DNA from: Chamaea fasciata
Taxonomy: Eukaryota; Chordata; Aves; Passeriformes; Sylviidae
NCBI GenBank assembly: GCA_029207755.1
Contig: JARCOQ010000006.1
Coordinates: forward strand, 1,776,846 to 1,840,845
DNA length: 64,000 nucleotides
Direction of reading: 5' to 3'
Both the position numbers and the translations under genes were made by a program. Positions within the stretch are counted from its first letter, which is position 1. Every line of letters starts with the position of its first letter. Below, one piece after another: positions 46,801 to 58,800 of this stretch. The notes below the pieces were generated by a model. It did no database searches, was not told the origin of the DNA, and saw only the letters and a list, made by a program, of their open reading frames with translations.

Positions 46801-49800
46801 TGCTCCCCGGGCCCCCGGGGGCCCTCTCCCTGAGATGTCCGGGCGTCCTCGTCCCTCGCTGGTGGTCCCACCGGCGCCTTGGCCACCACCACCAGCTGCA
46901 GAAGGTCCTGGACGTGGTGCAGCGTGTCCGGCTGCTCGGCGGCGAGGCAGGGCTGTCCGTGCCGGGGGGCCTCCGCTGCCCACCCGGCCGCTTTTGTCCC
47001 CACGCCGGGGCCCTGTTGGGCTGCGGACAGCGGCTCCCTGGGCCCCTCGGGCCCTGCCCAGCCATGCCCGGGTTCGGCGGCGCGGAGCCGGCTGCAGGTG
47101 CCGAGGGCAGCTGGTGTCTTGTCCGGCGTGGCGGCGGCCGAGCTGTGCCAGCCCGGCGCTGGTGGGACGGGGGCCGGCGAGGCGCAGCAGGGTCCCCTCC
47201 ACAGCGCGGCGCAGAGCTGGTGCTGGGGTGGCGGGGGGTCCCGCGGGGGGTTGCCCTGAGGTGGCTGGCGGACGCCGTGGGTGTCGGTGGCGGGGACGGG
47301 CTGCCGGCGGTGCGGCGAGGGCTGGCACGGGGGCGCCGGGAGGCCGCAGGGCAGGGTCCGCTCCGAGTCGCTCCGGCCGAGCCCCCGCTGCTCGGCGGGC
47401 GGCCGGGGCTGGCCGCAGGGCACGGAGGCCGGGCGTGGGGTGACCCCGTGGCTGCCCCGGGGGCTCCCGCGGAGCTGGGCACAGGCTGGGGGTGGCGGGC
47501 AGGGCTCGGGGGTGCAGCTTTGCACCGGAGGGGCGCAGCGGGCAGCGGGGCACCCGGCCGTGCCTTGGTAAGGAGGAGGGGGGTCCCTGGGTGGTGGCGG
47601 TGGTGGTGTGCGGCGCACCTTGGCGTGCTGGGCGAGGGCCGCGGGGTGGTCACGGGTGGGGAGGCTGCCGGGGGCCCGCGGGGGCGCGGCCCAGCTGGCC
47701 ACGGTGGGCACGGCCGCTCCCGGGCACCGGGCGTTCGCCACGGCGGGCGGGACCGCATCCTCCGCCACATCGCAGACGCTCTTGCTGCGGGGCTGGGGGG
47801 CCGGGAAGGGCTTCTGTAGGCTGGGGGAGGTCTGGATGGCGGTGCTCATGCACGCCTTCCTGGGCATGGGCAGCGTCAGCGAGCCGGGCTGCGCCTGGGG
47901 CCAGCTGCGCCGCGAGGCACGGAGAGCCGCCGGCTCAGGGGGGTCCCTGGGGGGCGGCGAGGCACGTGGGGTGTTGTGGCCGGGGCCGGCCGCGGGCCCG
48001 GGCGGGGGGCTGTCCGCCCGCCCCGCGCCGGCCTCCACCAGGTCCTTGAAGCGGACCTGCTGCGTGCGGTTGCGCCGGCGCTTGAGGCGGCTCTCGATGT
48101 CGGGCGAGTCGCGGTTGAGCAGCACCGAGCGCACCGTCATGGCTTTCTCCTGGCTGCCCTCGCCGGCGGGGGCCGGGCCGGGCACGGGCTCACGGCTGAC
48201 CATGGCTCAGGGCCGCGGGGCCGGGGTGCTGCGGCGGGCCGAGCGCCGGCGGCCGGAGCCCTGGGCTGCAGCCGTCCCCGGAGCTGCTGGGGCGGCGGGC
48301 AGCCTCATCCCGCGCCGCCACGGACAGGGGATGCTGGGCGGGAGGTGGGCGAGGGGCCGCCGGGCATGCTGCCCGCCGCCCGGCCCTACAGCCCCCGGCA
48401 CGCCGCCCCGACAGCCCTGCCCGGCACCGCGGCTCCCCGCCGGCGCCCGCAGCCCATCGTCCCGCCGCAGCCGCCCGGGCTCAGGGCCGCCCGCTGCGGG
48501 CCGCCCGGTGCCGGCCGTGCCCGCCCATGGCTCCCGGACCTGCGGGGACAAAGAGAGGTGCGTCAGACCCGGCCACGCCACCGCGGCCCCCCGAGGACAC
48601 AAGTGTCCCCGTGGAACTGCCGGCCTCTCCCGCCTCGGCTCCTTCCCAGCCCACCATCACCAAACGCGAAGAGACAGGCTTTGATCTGCGGCGCTGCCTC
48701 CTCAGCACAAAGGGAGAAGGGAAAAGAAAGCCCTTTAGCATAAACACGTTCCGAGTTCACAGCTCAAATGAAGCAGAAGCAGCTGTTAAAAATAGCTCTG
48801 CCTCGCCGGGGCTGGTGCCTCGTGCGTGGGGCGCGGGCAGCGGGAGGGCAGGGCAGGGGCAAGGGCCAGGGGCTCCCGTGAGGGACGGACGGACGGACGG
48901 ACGGACGGACGCGGGGCGCCCCCCGCACGTGGGACACCCGCCGTACACGGGCACCAGCTCTGAGGGGGATGGACAAGGCGTGGGGCACCCATCCAGCGCG
49001 GGACATGGCGGGAGTGGGCATGGCCACAGTGACACAGGGCACCCATCACGAGTGAGGCATGGCCAGATGGGTACAGGGGACGTGTCATGTGTGGTTGTGG
49101 CCGGACTGGGCACCGGAGGTGTTGCTTGGGCTGCAGGCATGGGGGACCAGCTTTGTGAGGTGTGGTGAGGCAGCGGCTTGAGGACACGGAGCTGCTTCAG
49201 ACACATGAGAACAGCAGGAGGGAGAACCTTCAGTAAGGCCGGGGGATGTCACTGACACCAGCAGCACTTCACAGGCGGCACAGGGGCAGGACCCGGGGTC
49301 ACAGGGGGGATTTCACCCAGCTGTATCCCCATCCTTGCCATCATCCTGGTCCCTGCCGTTGTCCCCGTCCCTGCCATCGTTCCCGCACGGCTCTGCAGGG
49401 CTCCTCCTCCCCACACCTTCAAGGCGAACTGTCCCAGACCTACCCCTAGCACCCACCCCCGTGCCCACCTGGCTCTGCCTCTGCCCACTGGGCCGCCGGC
49501 GGCTGCCCCGGCCCATCACACTGCCCGGGCACCGGGAGCACGGGGCACACCGGGAGCCCTGCTGGGATGTCCCGGCGTGCTGGGGAGGCCGTCGGCTCGT
49601 TTTGGGACGCAGCCAAAGACAGAGATTCCAGCCGCAGCGAGCAGTGGTTCAGCTTTGCCGCACCACACCGTGTCCCGTGTCCCACATCCCCGTGGTCCCC
49701 GCCCCAGACCACAGCCCGGTGCTCCCGCAGTGTCCTCGCACCCTCTCCGCACGCCGAGGCGGGAGCCTTGCTGCCTCCGCAGCCCCCCTGCCCTCACTGC

Positions 49801-52800
49801 GGACGGACACACGGCTCAGACACCCCCGTCCCCCTCCCTGCCTTGCCTTGTTCCTGCTGGCACGAAGCGCTGACTCAGCACAGCAGCCCGGAGTCCCCAG
49901 TGCCGGCACAACCAAACTTCCAAGCGCTGCGTGCCGGTGCCCCGTGCCCGCCCACGCCGGCAGTGAGCACTGACCCAGCGGAGCAGGGGGGGCCTCACAG
50001 CCCTCCCCTGCGCCCACCCTGGCCCCGCACGCCCCGGCGCCTCCGCACACCCTGCTCCGTGTTCGTCGGGATGCTGCTCCACGCGTCGCCCAGCCGCCCG
50101 GCGCTTCCCTTCCCGAGCTTGGAGCCGTGCCCAGACACCCGGAGATGTCTGCGAGGCAGGACGAGACGAGGGATGGGATGGGGCTCCTCGTTAGTATGGA
50201 CAGCAACAGGCGGAGAGGAGCGAGCTGGCTGGGGCTGGAGCCAGAGCCGCCCGTCCTCGCTTCCTCCATCACCGCATCCCTCCTGACCCGGGGGCACCCA
50301 CGCTGGCCTGGGCAGAGCCTGCCGGGATGTCCGCGGCCGTGGGATGAGCCACCCCTGAGGCCCCGTCACAACCGTGGGGTCACCTCTCTCCTTGTGCCGG
50401 TGCCCAGAGAGCTTGGTGCCCCCGGCAGCATCCTCGGCTGTGGCCGTGCCAGGGAGGGCAGCACGCCGAGGGCAGAGGGAGCTGCCGGCCACATCTCCGT
50501 GCTGGAGCCGAGCGCTCCAGAGGAGCCTGCGTGTGGCCAGCCTGTTCCGGAGGGGTCCCTAATGGGGACGTGGTGCGGAGGGGGCTGGGAACGGCTCCAA
50601 GGGCCGGGCACGGTCCAAGAGCAAGACCAGCCCTGTGATGCTGCCACGGGGCCCTCGCCGAGCCGTGGCTGACGCAGCACGGGACGAGGCCGATCCCCTG
50701 CCGACGCAGCAAACGCGGCGCTGTCACTCAGCGGGGCCCCGCCGGAGCACCCTCGGCCTTCCCGAACCGCCAGGAGATCAGAGAGGAGCCACAAGGACAA
50801 AGGGAAGCCTATAAATTATACATGGAGGCAACTCCGTTTGGGAACGGTTCTGAGGATGTCAAACACCCACGCCAGGACCCTCCCACGCATCCCTGCGTTT
50901 TCTTTGTGCTGTGGTTGGATTTAGTGCCGCGCTCGGGCACTGTTTGCAGCACACCGGCATCCCTGAGCATGAATAACGAGTCCCATTGTGGGATGGGATC
51001 AGGATGGTTCAGCCTCGGGGCTGCCCTGTCTGATGGACCCTCCTGGACTGTCCCTGAGCCTGAGGAACCCACTCTGCTGATGACTCCAAAGGACATCTCA
51101 GATGCACCTGGCACCCAGCCACACCAGCACTTCCCAGCCACTCTTCCAGCACATTTACTGGGCAATGGTGCTCAGTGCCTCAATCCTGGGGCTGCTGGAG
51201 CCCCTCCAAAGTCCTGAGCCCACCCCAGCCCCTTCCAGGGTCTACTCCAACAGGATCCCAGGGCTGTGGTCACTCCTCTGTCCAGAAGAGACCTGCACAA
51301 CCTCCCGAGGCCAAAGCAGGAGCCCTGCTGCTTCACTCTGATGTGCCCTGCCGGACATTGGGGTCCTCCTTGGAGTCGTCAGTGGACAGCAACTTCAGGA
51401 GAGCCCAGTGGGTGGGACAGGGAGCCCCAGAGCCCTGGCATGGCGATCTGGGGGGTGCAGGTGGGCTGGAATTGTCCAGGGAATGGGTTTGGTACTTGAC
51501 TAATCCCCCCTGAAGGATGGCAGCATGAACCAGCCACGCCAGTCAGCGCGGGGTTGCGGAGAACACGGCTCATCAAACCCATTTGCTGCCGGGCTTGATG
51601 AGGTTCCAAGTTTGGTCAGTGGAGGTAAAAGCCTCGGCGAAGCAGGCTCGGATTTCTGTGAGGCATTTGACATTTCAACGAAGAAAGCAGGATGATCCCA
51701 AAATAAAGTGGCACACATTAAGTGGATTAAAACCAGCTAACCAGCACGTCTCTGCTCGTAACCATCCCGTGCCCCTGACCACAGAGGGAAACTGAGGAAA
51801 GGGGAGGAAATGAAGAGCAAGGAAGGGAAAAGGCCAGTACAGAGGCAGGCAAGGGGCACGGAGCAGAGGCTGTGCAGGATGGGGCCCTGGGTGTCAGCTC
51901 CAAGCTCCACTCACAGCAGCTGGAAATGTGTGTTGGCAGGTGGGAGAAGCAACTTCCTTAAAAAGTGAGGCCAGCTGGCACAGGAACATCTTGGAAAGGT
52001 TTTGCATAGTGGTGGACCCTCCATCTCAGCAATTTTTTAAGGTCTGAGTGTTTTCTTCCTCTGGTTCCTATGGGAATTCCAGGCACATGGATAAGGTGAG
52101 ACATCAGGTCACATCGGTGATGTGCAGGTGAAAGCAGGTGACTCCACTGTGACATGATGGGTGCCATGAGTTCTGCAGCAGTGGGTTCTGCTGGATGCTT
52201 GCACAGTTGGGAATGATTTCTCCTCTGCTGAGTGACCCCAGGAGCTGAGGAAGCATCAGGAATCTCTTCTCATGGACGCCCCTTAGAGAGCCCCAGCACT
52301 GGGTTTCTCTGGCCAGCGCCGATGGGTGGTGAATTTTGTGATTAAGAGGCACCAAACCTGCCAGGTTTGCATCATGGGAGACATCTCTGATGGTGCAGGG
52401 CTGACCTCAGAGGTCAAAGCCTTGCTTCACACTGCCCTGTCTGGAAAGTTACCTGCCAACTTCAGCCCTTTCTCCACCTATCCTCTCCTTCACCGCTGCC
52501 AGTAATGCCGTGGAAGAGGGAAAAACGGAGCAGACACATAAATCTTCTCCTCAGGACACAGGAAGCCAGGAGATGAGATTTATGAGAGAGGAAGTCAGGT
52601 TCTCCTGGAACCGCAGAGAAGTGAATGACCCGGCTCTGCTCACAAAGTAATGTCTTTGTGGAGTAACACGTCTGATTTTCCCGATCTCCAGAGGGGAGTG
52701 AGGTGCTGCTGGCAGTGGAGAGGGGCAGCGCTGGAGGATGAGGCACTGGAGGGGCAGGAACCAGGCTCATGACACATCACAGCAGAGCCTAATCCCGCCT

Positions 52801-55800
52801 TGGCTCTGGGAGGACTTGAGGCGTTTGTTCTCGGATCAGAGCATGTGTGGGACTCGAGGATGGAGGACTTGGAGCAGCTCCTCGGGCAGCTTGCACACCC
52901 GAAATCTGGTTCCTCGCTGAGGAAGCTCCACCACGAAGTCAGCTCATGCCCTGCCCTCATGCTTCTCTTGGAGGCTCTTCCAGAACCCGGCTGCTGGGAG
53001 CCTCACAGACCTTCTCATTTCCTGCAGGCACTTAATCACGGCCCGTTTATATCCGACTGTACTCGTGCCAATGGAGCGCTTCCGCTCGAGCAGCTCTTCT
53101 CCCTCCTCGCTGCTCAGCCCTCGCAGTCCCCAGCAAGGAGATGCCCCTTCTCCAGCCACATTCCCAGCACTCCCTGAGTCCAGCTCGACTCCTGTTCCCA
53201 AGGCCAGCTCCCCATGTCCCTGATGGACTTCGCAGTGCCCGACCCTTCCTTCTGGGCAGTGCTCAAGGCTCTGCTCGAACACCACAGCGGCTCTGCCAGG
53301 TCCCCCGGGCTGGTCGGGCCAAGGACACGGGCACTGTCCCTGCCACCAGGACCACGCCTGGGGTCCCTGTGCCCCGCAATCCCCCCAGCCCCGCATCAAG
53401 CATCACCCAGGAGTTCTGGGAGTGGCCCCAGCACACGGGTCCCAGTGCAAGCAGCGGCTCACACGAGCCGAGGGATCCGCACTCATCCCTATGTAGGTCA
53501 CTGGCTGAAGTGCTCTGCGGGAACATTAGTCACTCTCCCAGCCACGGGGCCCAGGAGGAGGCTCTGGCACTCGGCCGAGGCAAGGAGCCCCCGCCACCCA
53601 CCTCCCCAAGGCGCCAGCACCCATGGCCACCCCGCGGGCTCCTCTCTGGGACCACCCAGGCTCCTGGCTGGCCTGGCCACGCACACCATGGCTCGTGCCC
53701 ATGGAAGGGATCCTGTCGTCCGGGGAAGGAGGAGCAGCATCCTCCTGGCACGTGGAGGTCACCAGCTCTGCTTCCATCGCTCCCCTCCGACTGCGGATGT
53801 GCTGGTGCTGCAGATGGAGGCTGCACACAGCCGGGGAGACGGGAGTACAAAGCCTCTGCACGAGCCTTCAGAAGCTGCAGAAGCCAAATTATTCCTCTGT
53901 CTCCCGTGGATGCTAATACGGCTGTCATGGCAGTGGTGTCTCTGTTCCCTGTGCTACCTGCTGGCGTTCCCACCTCTCTGCCAGGCAGAGGAGCGTTGGT
54001 ATCACTGTTCTAATGAGACATGAAGAGGTGGAGTGACCTGCCTGGGGGAGCACGGGCAGAGAGGGGCAGACAGCGCGTGCGGAGCGGGAGCAGCTCAGGA
54101 GGAGTTTGTTCTGTGTCCCAAGGCTTCCCTCGGCTGCATCCGTGGAGGAGCAGGCGAGCATCCCTGGAGCTGCTGCCGGCACAGTGGTTCAGTGGCACCC
54201 CCGGGGCTGGAGGAAGCACAGCCAGCTCAGCTGCTTCCTTCCCAGTGAATGGGCAAAACCATCCTCCTCCGAGCCCTGGAGATGCCCTGTGTGTCTAAAC
54301 AGACCTGGGAAGATGCTTGTGGTGGAGATCCAGCCCGGAGAACTCGGCTGGTGCCCAGCACCCAAACCCAGCGCTCTGCTGGCATCTCCAGCACGGGCTG
54401 ATCCTGCAGCAGTGACAGGACAAGGGAAGTGGGACACGGCCCAGAGACTTTTGGCCATGGGACACTCAGCTGACCTGCAGACCCCTGCAGTCCTGCTCTG
54501 TTCGGGAGGATGTCTCAGCTCTGGAGAAGGGGTTGGGCACCCATCTGGAGTCCACCTGCCCCAGAGTGCAAAGCAGCTGCCTGGGTCAGGGGACCCTGAG
54601 CTCTGTGGGCTCCCTCACAGGCTAAAAATGGCATCAGAAAGCCACCAACTCTCCCCAGAGCACACACCTGGAAAAAGCTGGAAAGGCGTCAGTGCCCAGG
54701 AGTTCCTGCATCGCCCCAGCCGGTCCAGGCTCGGGGGGCTCGGTCCTGGGTGAGCAGGGACCTCCTGGGGCAGCCCCTGTCCCACCAGCACCCACCGGCC
54801 GTGGTGCCAGCAGCCAGCAGCACGGCCTCTGCAGCTGCAGCTCCCAGCACTGAGAACGTCCTTCCAGAATACAAATTCCTGCCTTTAAGTGCATTCCCAA
54901 TGCCATCGAGCAGCCTGCCCCCCTTTATCTCTGTGCGCTTTAGACAACCGCTGGCTACCAGGGGAGTCTGGGGATTAGCAAGTGTCTTCCTTCCCGTCGT
55001 GCCTCAGTTTCCCCACCACCAAACAGTCCAGACCGTGCAGAACATCTCTGCAAACACGCGAGGCAGGCTCTGCCCGCGGCACTGGTTAGGACCGGAGTAG
55101 TGTTGTTAGCAGGGACAGGAATAGACCCACTAATTATCTGTGGCCTCTGGATGCCACCATGCTATTAAGTAATTACAAAAATTATCATTTGTAAAGAAGA
55201 CAACCTCAGCCCAAAGGAGCTTCTGCGACGAAATCCACCCCGCTCCTCCGAGCGTGCCGGAAGGACGAACGCTCCCTGCGGAGAGGGGACACCGGGAAGG
55301 GCCGGAGGTGCCAGCCTCAGCCCGGCTCCGCCCGAGGGTCCCCCCGCGCTGCTCCCGGCCCCGCTCCTCGGGCGGCATCGCCGGGAGGGAGCGCAGCCGG
55401 CGGTCCCCGCGTCCCCTGCCGCCGCGGCTGTGCCGAGGGGCACCTTCCCGTACCCCCGGGAGGGGCCGAGTGTGGAGATCGCCGCGAGCTGCTGCCGGCA
55501 CGGAGCACGCTGTGCCCCTCGGAGCGAGCAGCTGACACCGATGTCCCCGTATGTCCCCGTGCTGGCACAGCCCGGGCCCGGTGGTTACTCATACGTGTCC
55601 ACCTCGTGCTCCCAACACGAAACCGGCTCCGCGGAGACCTCGGCCCCTCTCCCGCACCGCTGCCGGCAGCCGCAGCTCCGGCGGGGTTTGTGTGCGTTCC
55701 CGCGGGGAGGATCGGGACCGGAGCGCCCCGGGAGGCACCGGCGCACCCCGGGAGCTGCGCATCCCCATTCCGCGGGACTGCCTGGGGCTCTCTCCCGCAT

Positions 55801-58800
55801 CCCGGAGCCCCGCCGGCGGACACAAGGCCTTGGGCGCGGAGCGCGGCGCCAGGAGCTGCCGGGAGCAACGTGGGCTGAATCCCTCCAGCCCCGGCCGGCG
55901 TCACCGCGGCGCGCGGTACCGAAAGTGACATCCCTGGATCTGCGTGTGCGTGTGTCACCCGGCACAGCCCCGGCTGACGGACGCGTTCCTAACGAGGGGG
56001 AGCGGAGATGAGCCCGCCTGGCCGCTCCCCAGAGCGGCTCCAGCACGCAGCGACCCAGCGAGCGGCGGGGCCACGGGGGCCGGGGCGGACAGGGCGAGGC
56101 TGCGGCACCGCGGCACGACGTGGGGGTCTTCGGCCCCTCTAGCACAGCAGCTCCCACCACAGATGCACCTCCATAGGCTACACACCGTGCCACCGTTCCA
56201 GCACGGCTGTTGTCCCCCAGAGACCCCCGCCACGGCGGCCGGGGGCCACCTCGGTGCGGGGTGCCCAGCGTAGGGGGCTCGGTGCGGTGCACGGTGCCTG
56301 CTACAGGATGCTCGGTGCGCGGTGCCACCGTCCCCGTGCCTCCAGCAGTTCCCCGGGCAGCGCCTGGTCGCCGGGAGCAAAGGAGGGGAGGACAGGGAGG
56401 TCCCGCGACCCCCAGGGATCCGGTGACACCGAGGATTCCCCTCGCCAGCCCAGCTCGGCTCCTCGCCCCGGCCCCGCCGGCCCCCGCGCATCCCGCGGGC
56501 CGAGGGTACCCGCACCACTCCCGCGCCCTCGGGGTCCCCGCACCGCCGGGCAGTCCCGGTTTCGGGGCTCCCCGCACCGTGTCGCCGCTCCCAGCCCCGG
56601 GGTTCCCACGCCCTGGCCGCGGGGCCGCCCAGCTTCCCGGTACCGGCCGGCGCCGCAGGGCCGATGCCCGCAGCACCCGGTCCGGCCGCCGCCCCGCTCC
56701 CCGGCCGAGCATCCTCCGCATCCCGCCCGGTACCTGGTGCTCGGCGGCGGCGGCGCGGGTCCGGCAGCGGCGGGCGCGGGGCTCGGCGGGGCGGGGCGGG
56801 GCGGCGCGCGCTCGCCGGTACCGGGGCGGAGCGGCGGGGGCGGAGCGGGGCGGGGGGCGGAGCCCCGCGATGGGGAGCGCGCCCGGGAGCCGAGCCCCGG
56901 AGCCCTGGAGGAGCCGCGGTCCCGGCACCGGGAGGGCGCTGCCCGGGCGGTGCGGTGGCTGCGCGTCCCGGTCCCGCGGACCCCCGGCGTGCCGGTGCTC
57001 GGCGGGGCGGCCGCGGGGCTGTGGCACCACATGGATTCCCGAAGGAGCGGGAGGTGTTGGGGTTTGATCCGTTCGCTTTGCACGAGAGAATTCCCTGCAA
57101 GCCCCTCGTAGGGGCTCACGCTGCTTCCCTGCGGCAGCACTCGGCGGGTTACGCCCCATCCCGAGGAGCTCCCGGGGCTGCCCAGGGGCTGGTGGTGCGA
57201 AGCTGGAGCCCTTGGTCGCCAGCAGCAGACGCATCCCTCCCTGAACAGTCCGCTCTGGTCTGCGTGTGATTGGCGAGGTCTGGCCTGGGGCTGCAATGGG
57301 GCTCCGTGTCCGCAGGAATCCAGGAGGGAGCTCCGGCAGTGCCGGACCTGCCAGGGCTGGAAGGTGCCCGGGATGGGCAGTGGTGGCCAGCGCCCGGTGC
57401 TGCCCGCACAGGACTCACAGCAAGGCAGTCGCTGGCCATGGGTTGGTGCCTGAAGCCACCCACAAAGCTCCATAAGTGACACTGGGGCACGGCAGGGCCC
57501 ATCGCTCCTCCTGAGCATGCCGGATGATGATACCCCAGAAGCAGCTGCACTGCCCTTTCCCGCAATTTCCAGCCTCAGGTGTGTTTCTGCGACAGCTTTC
57601 TGGGCAGCAGAAGTTGTGCACACTCCACTTGTCTTGCTACAAAGTTGGGAGCCTCCTGGGCTAAGGGCTCAGTTTGGGACCTTTCACTGGAGGCACTCCA
57701 GAAGAAACCTGCTTGCCATTTTCAAAATGCCCTTACATCCATAGATGGTCTTAAATTTATCTCAAAAATGACAGAGGTGCTTCCACTCTGTAATTACACT
57801 TGCATCCCCCTACCATGGCATCATGGTGGGTGCAGGAGCCATCCCATCCCGGAGTGGGATACACAGTCTGGGAACTGGACGTGAAGGGGCTGGGAGAAGA
57901 GGTCTGGGGAGCTGGGGAAGAAAAGACCAGGGAAGGCAGGGCTGAACAGACTCCAAGGCAGCTCTGGGTTATGACTGGAGGAACAAGGACAGTGTCCTGC
58001 TCCATAATGCAGCTGCAGGACCCAGCAGGGCCTGATCAGCTCCTCTTCCCCAGAGCCACTACGTGGCCTGCATGGCCGCCATCCTGAGCCAGATGGACAA
58101 GGACCACTACAGCACCTATATCCAGGCATTCCCCTCCCGGCCTGAGCTGATGGTGAGTGCTGCCCCCCGACAACACCTCCCTCACAGCATCCCCCTGAAG
58201 GCACTGCAGTCCTGCAGCACAGCTCCTGACATCTTTCCCTCCCTTGCAGGACTTCCTCATGGAGACTTTTATCCTTTTCAAGGACCTGATTGGGAAGACG
58301 GTGTATCCCGGTGACTGGATGGTGATGAACATGGTGCAGAACCGGTGAGGGCCTGGGCAGGGCCGTGCAGGGGGATGCTGGGGTGGGTGTGAGCACCTGG
58401 GATGCCTCAGGGCAGGGGACAGTGGAGCAGGGCTCTGGACATGCCGGACTGGTGAACTGGACAGTGTTTGGCTGCCCTGCAGTGGGCACAAAGGACCTCT
58501 CCCCCTCTGTGGGATGGTGGTGGGCACACCAGGCTGGGCACTGGGCACACCAGTGCTGCCCTCACTCAATGCTCACTCGCCCCAGGGAGTTCCTGCGTGC
58601 CATCAACCATTTTGCCACCACCTTAACTGAGATGTTCCTGAGCAACAGCCACTTCGAGCTGCAGGTGGGTGGGTGCTGCTTCAGTCCTGCTTTGGGCCAG
58701 GTGGGTCGGGAGAGGACCCAGCCTGGTCCTCAGCCCACTGTGCCACCCAGCCTGGTGCTCATCCCTCTGCTTCCACTGCAGCTTTGGAACAATTATTTCC

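Larger units (their letters stand above)
39605..58053 (+). other. DOCK-A intron 28, 18.4 kb, host of a nested antisense gene
   Basis: Donor AGG|GTGAGT at 39605 and acceptor CCCCAG before 58054 join LDRENLLR to [11 protein letters not shown], the continuous DOCK sequence. The intron contains the complete INSYN2-like gene on the minus strand (41562-48203), its probable promoters, and otherwise no coding sequence I recognise. Long open frames at 49-57 kb reflect GC content. By far the longest intron of the gene, it seems retained because of the nested gene. Confidence 0.85.

Noticed and set aside
46743..47819. Plus-strand 358-residue open frame
   Set aside because: It is the antisense shadow of the long INSYN2-like coding exon and has no family similarity or splice context.
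50808..50822. TATAAATTATA followed by ATGGAGG as a promoter or start
   Set aside because: TATA and ATG are only a few bases apart, leaving no room for a start site, and the following frame resembles no protein.
54005..54085. Possible MIR SINE remnant
   Set aside because: A few short matches to the MIR core, too weak to separate from chance by eye.
55585..57234. Minus-strand 549-residue open frame in the CpG island
   Set aside because: Low-complexity Arg/Pro/Gly composition with overlapping open frames on both strands, as expected of a CpG island. No recognisable domain.
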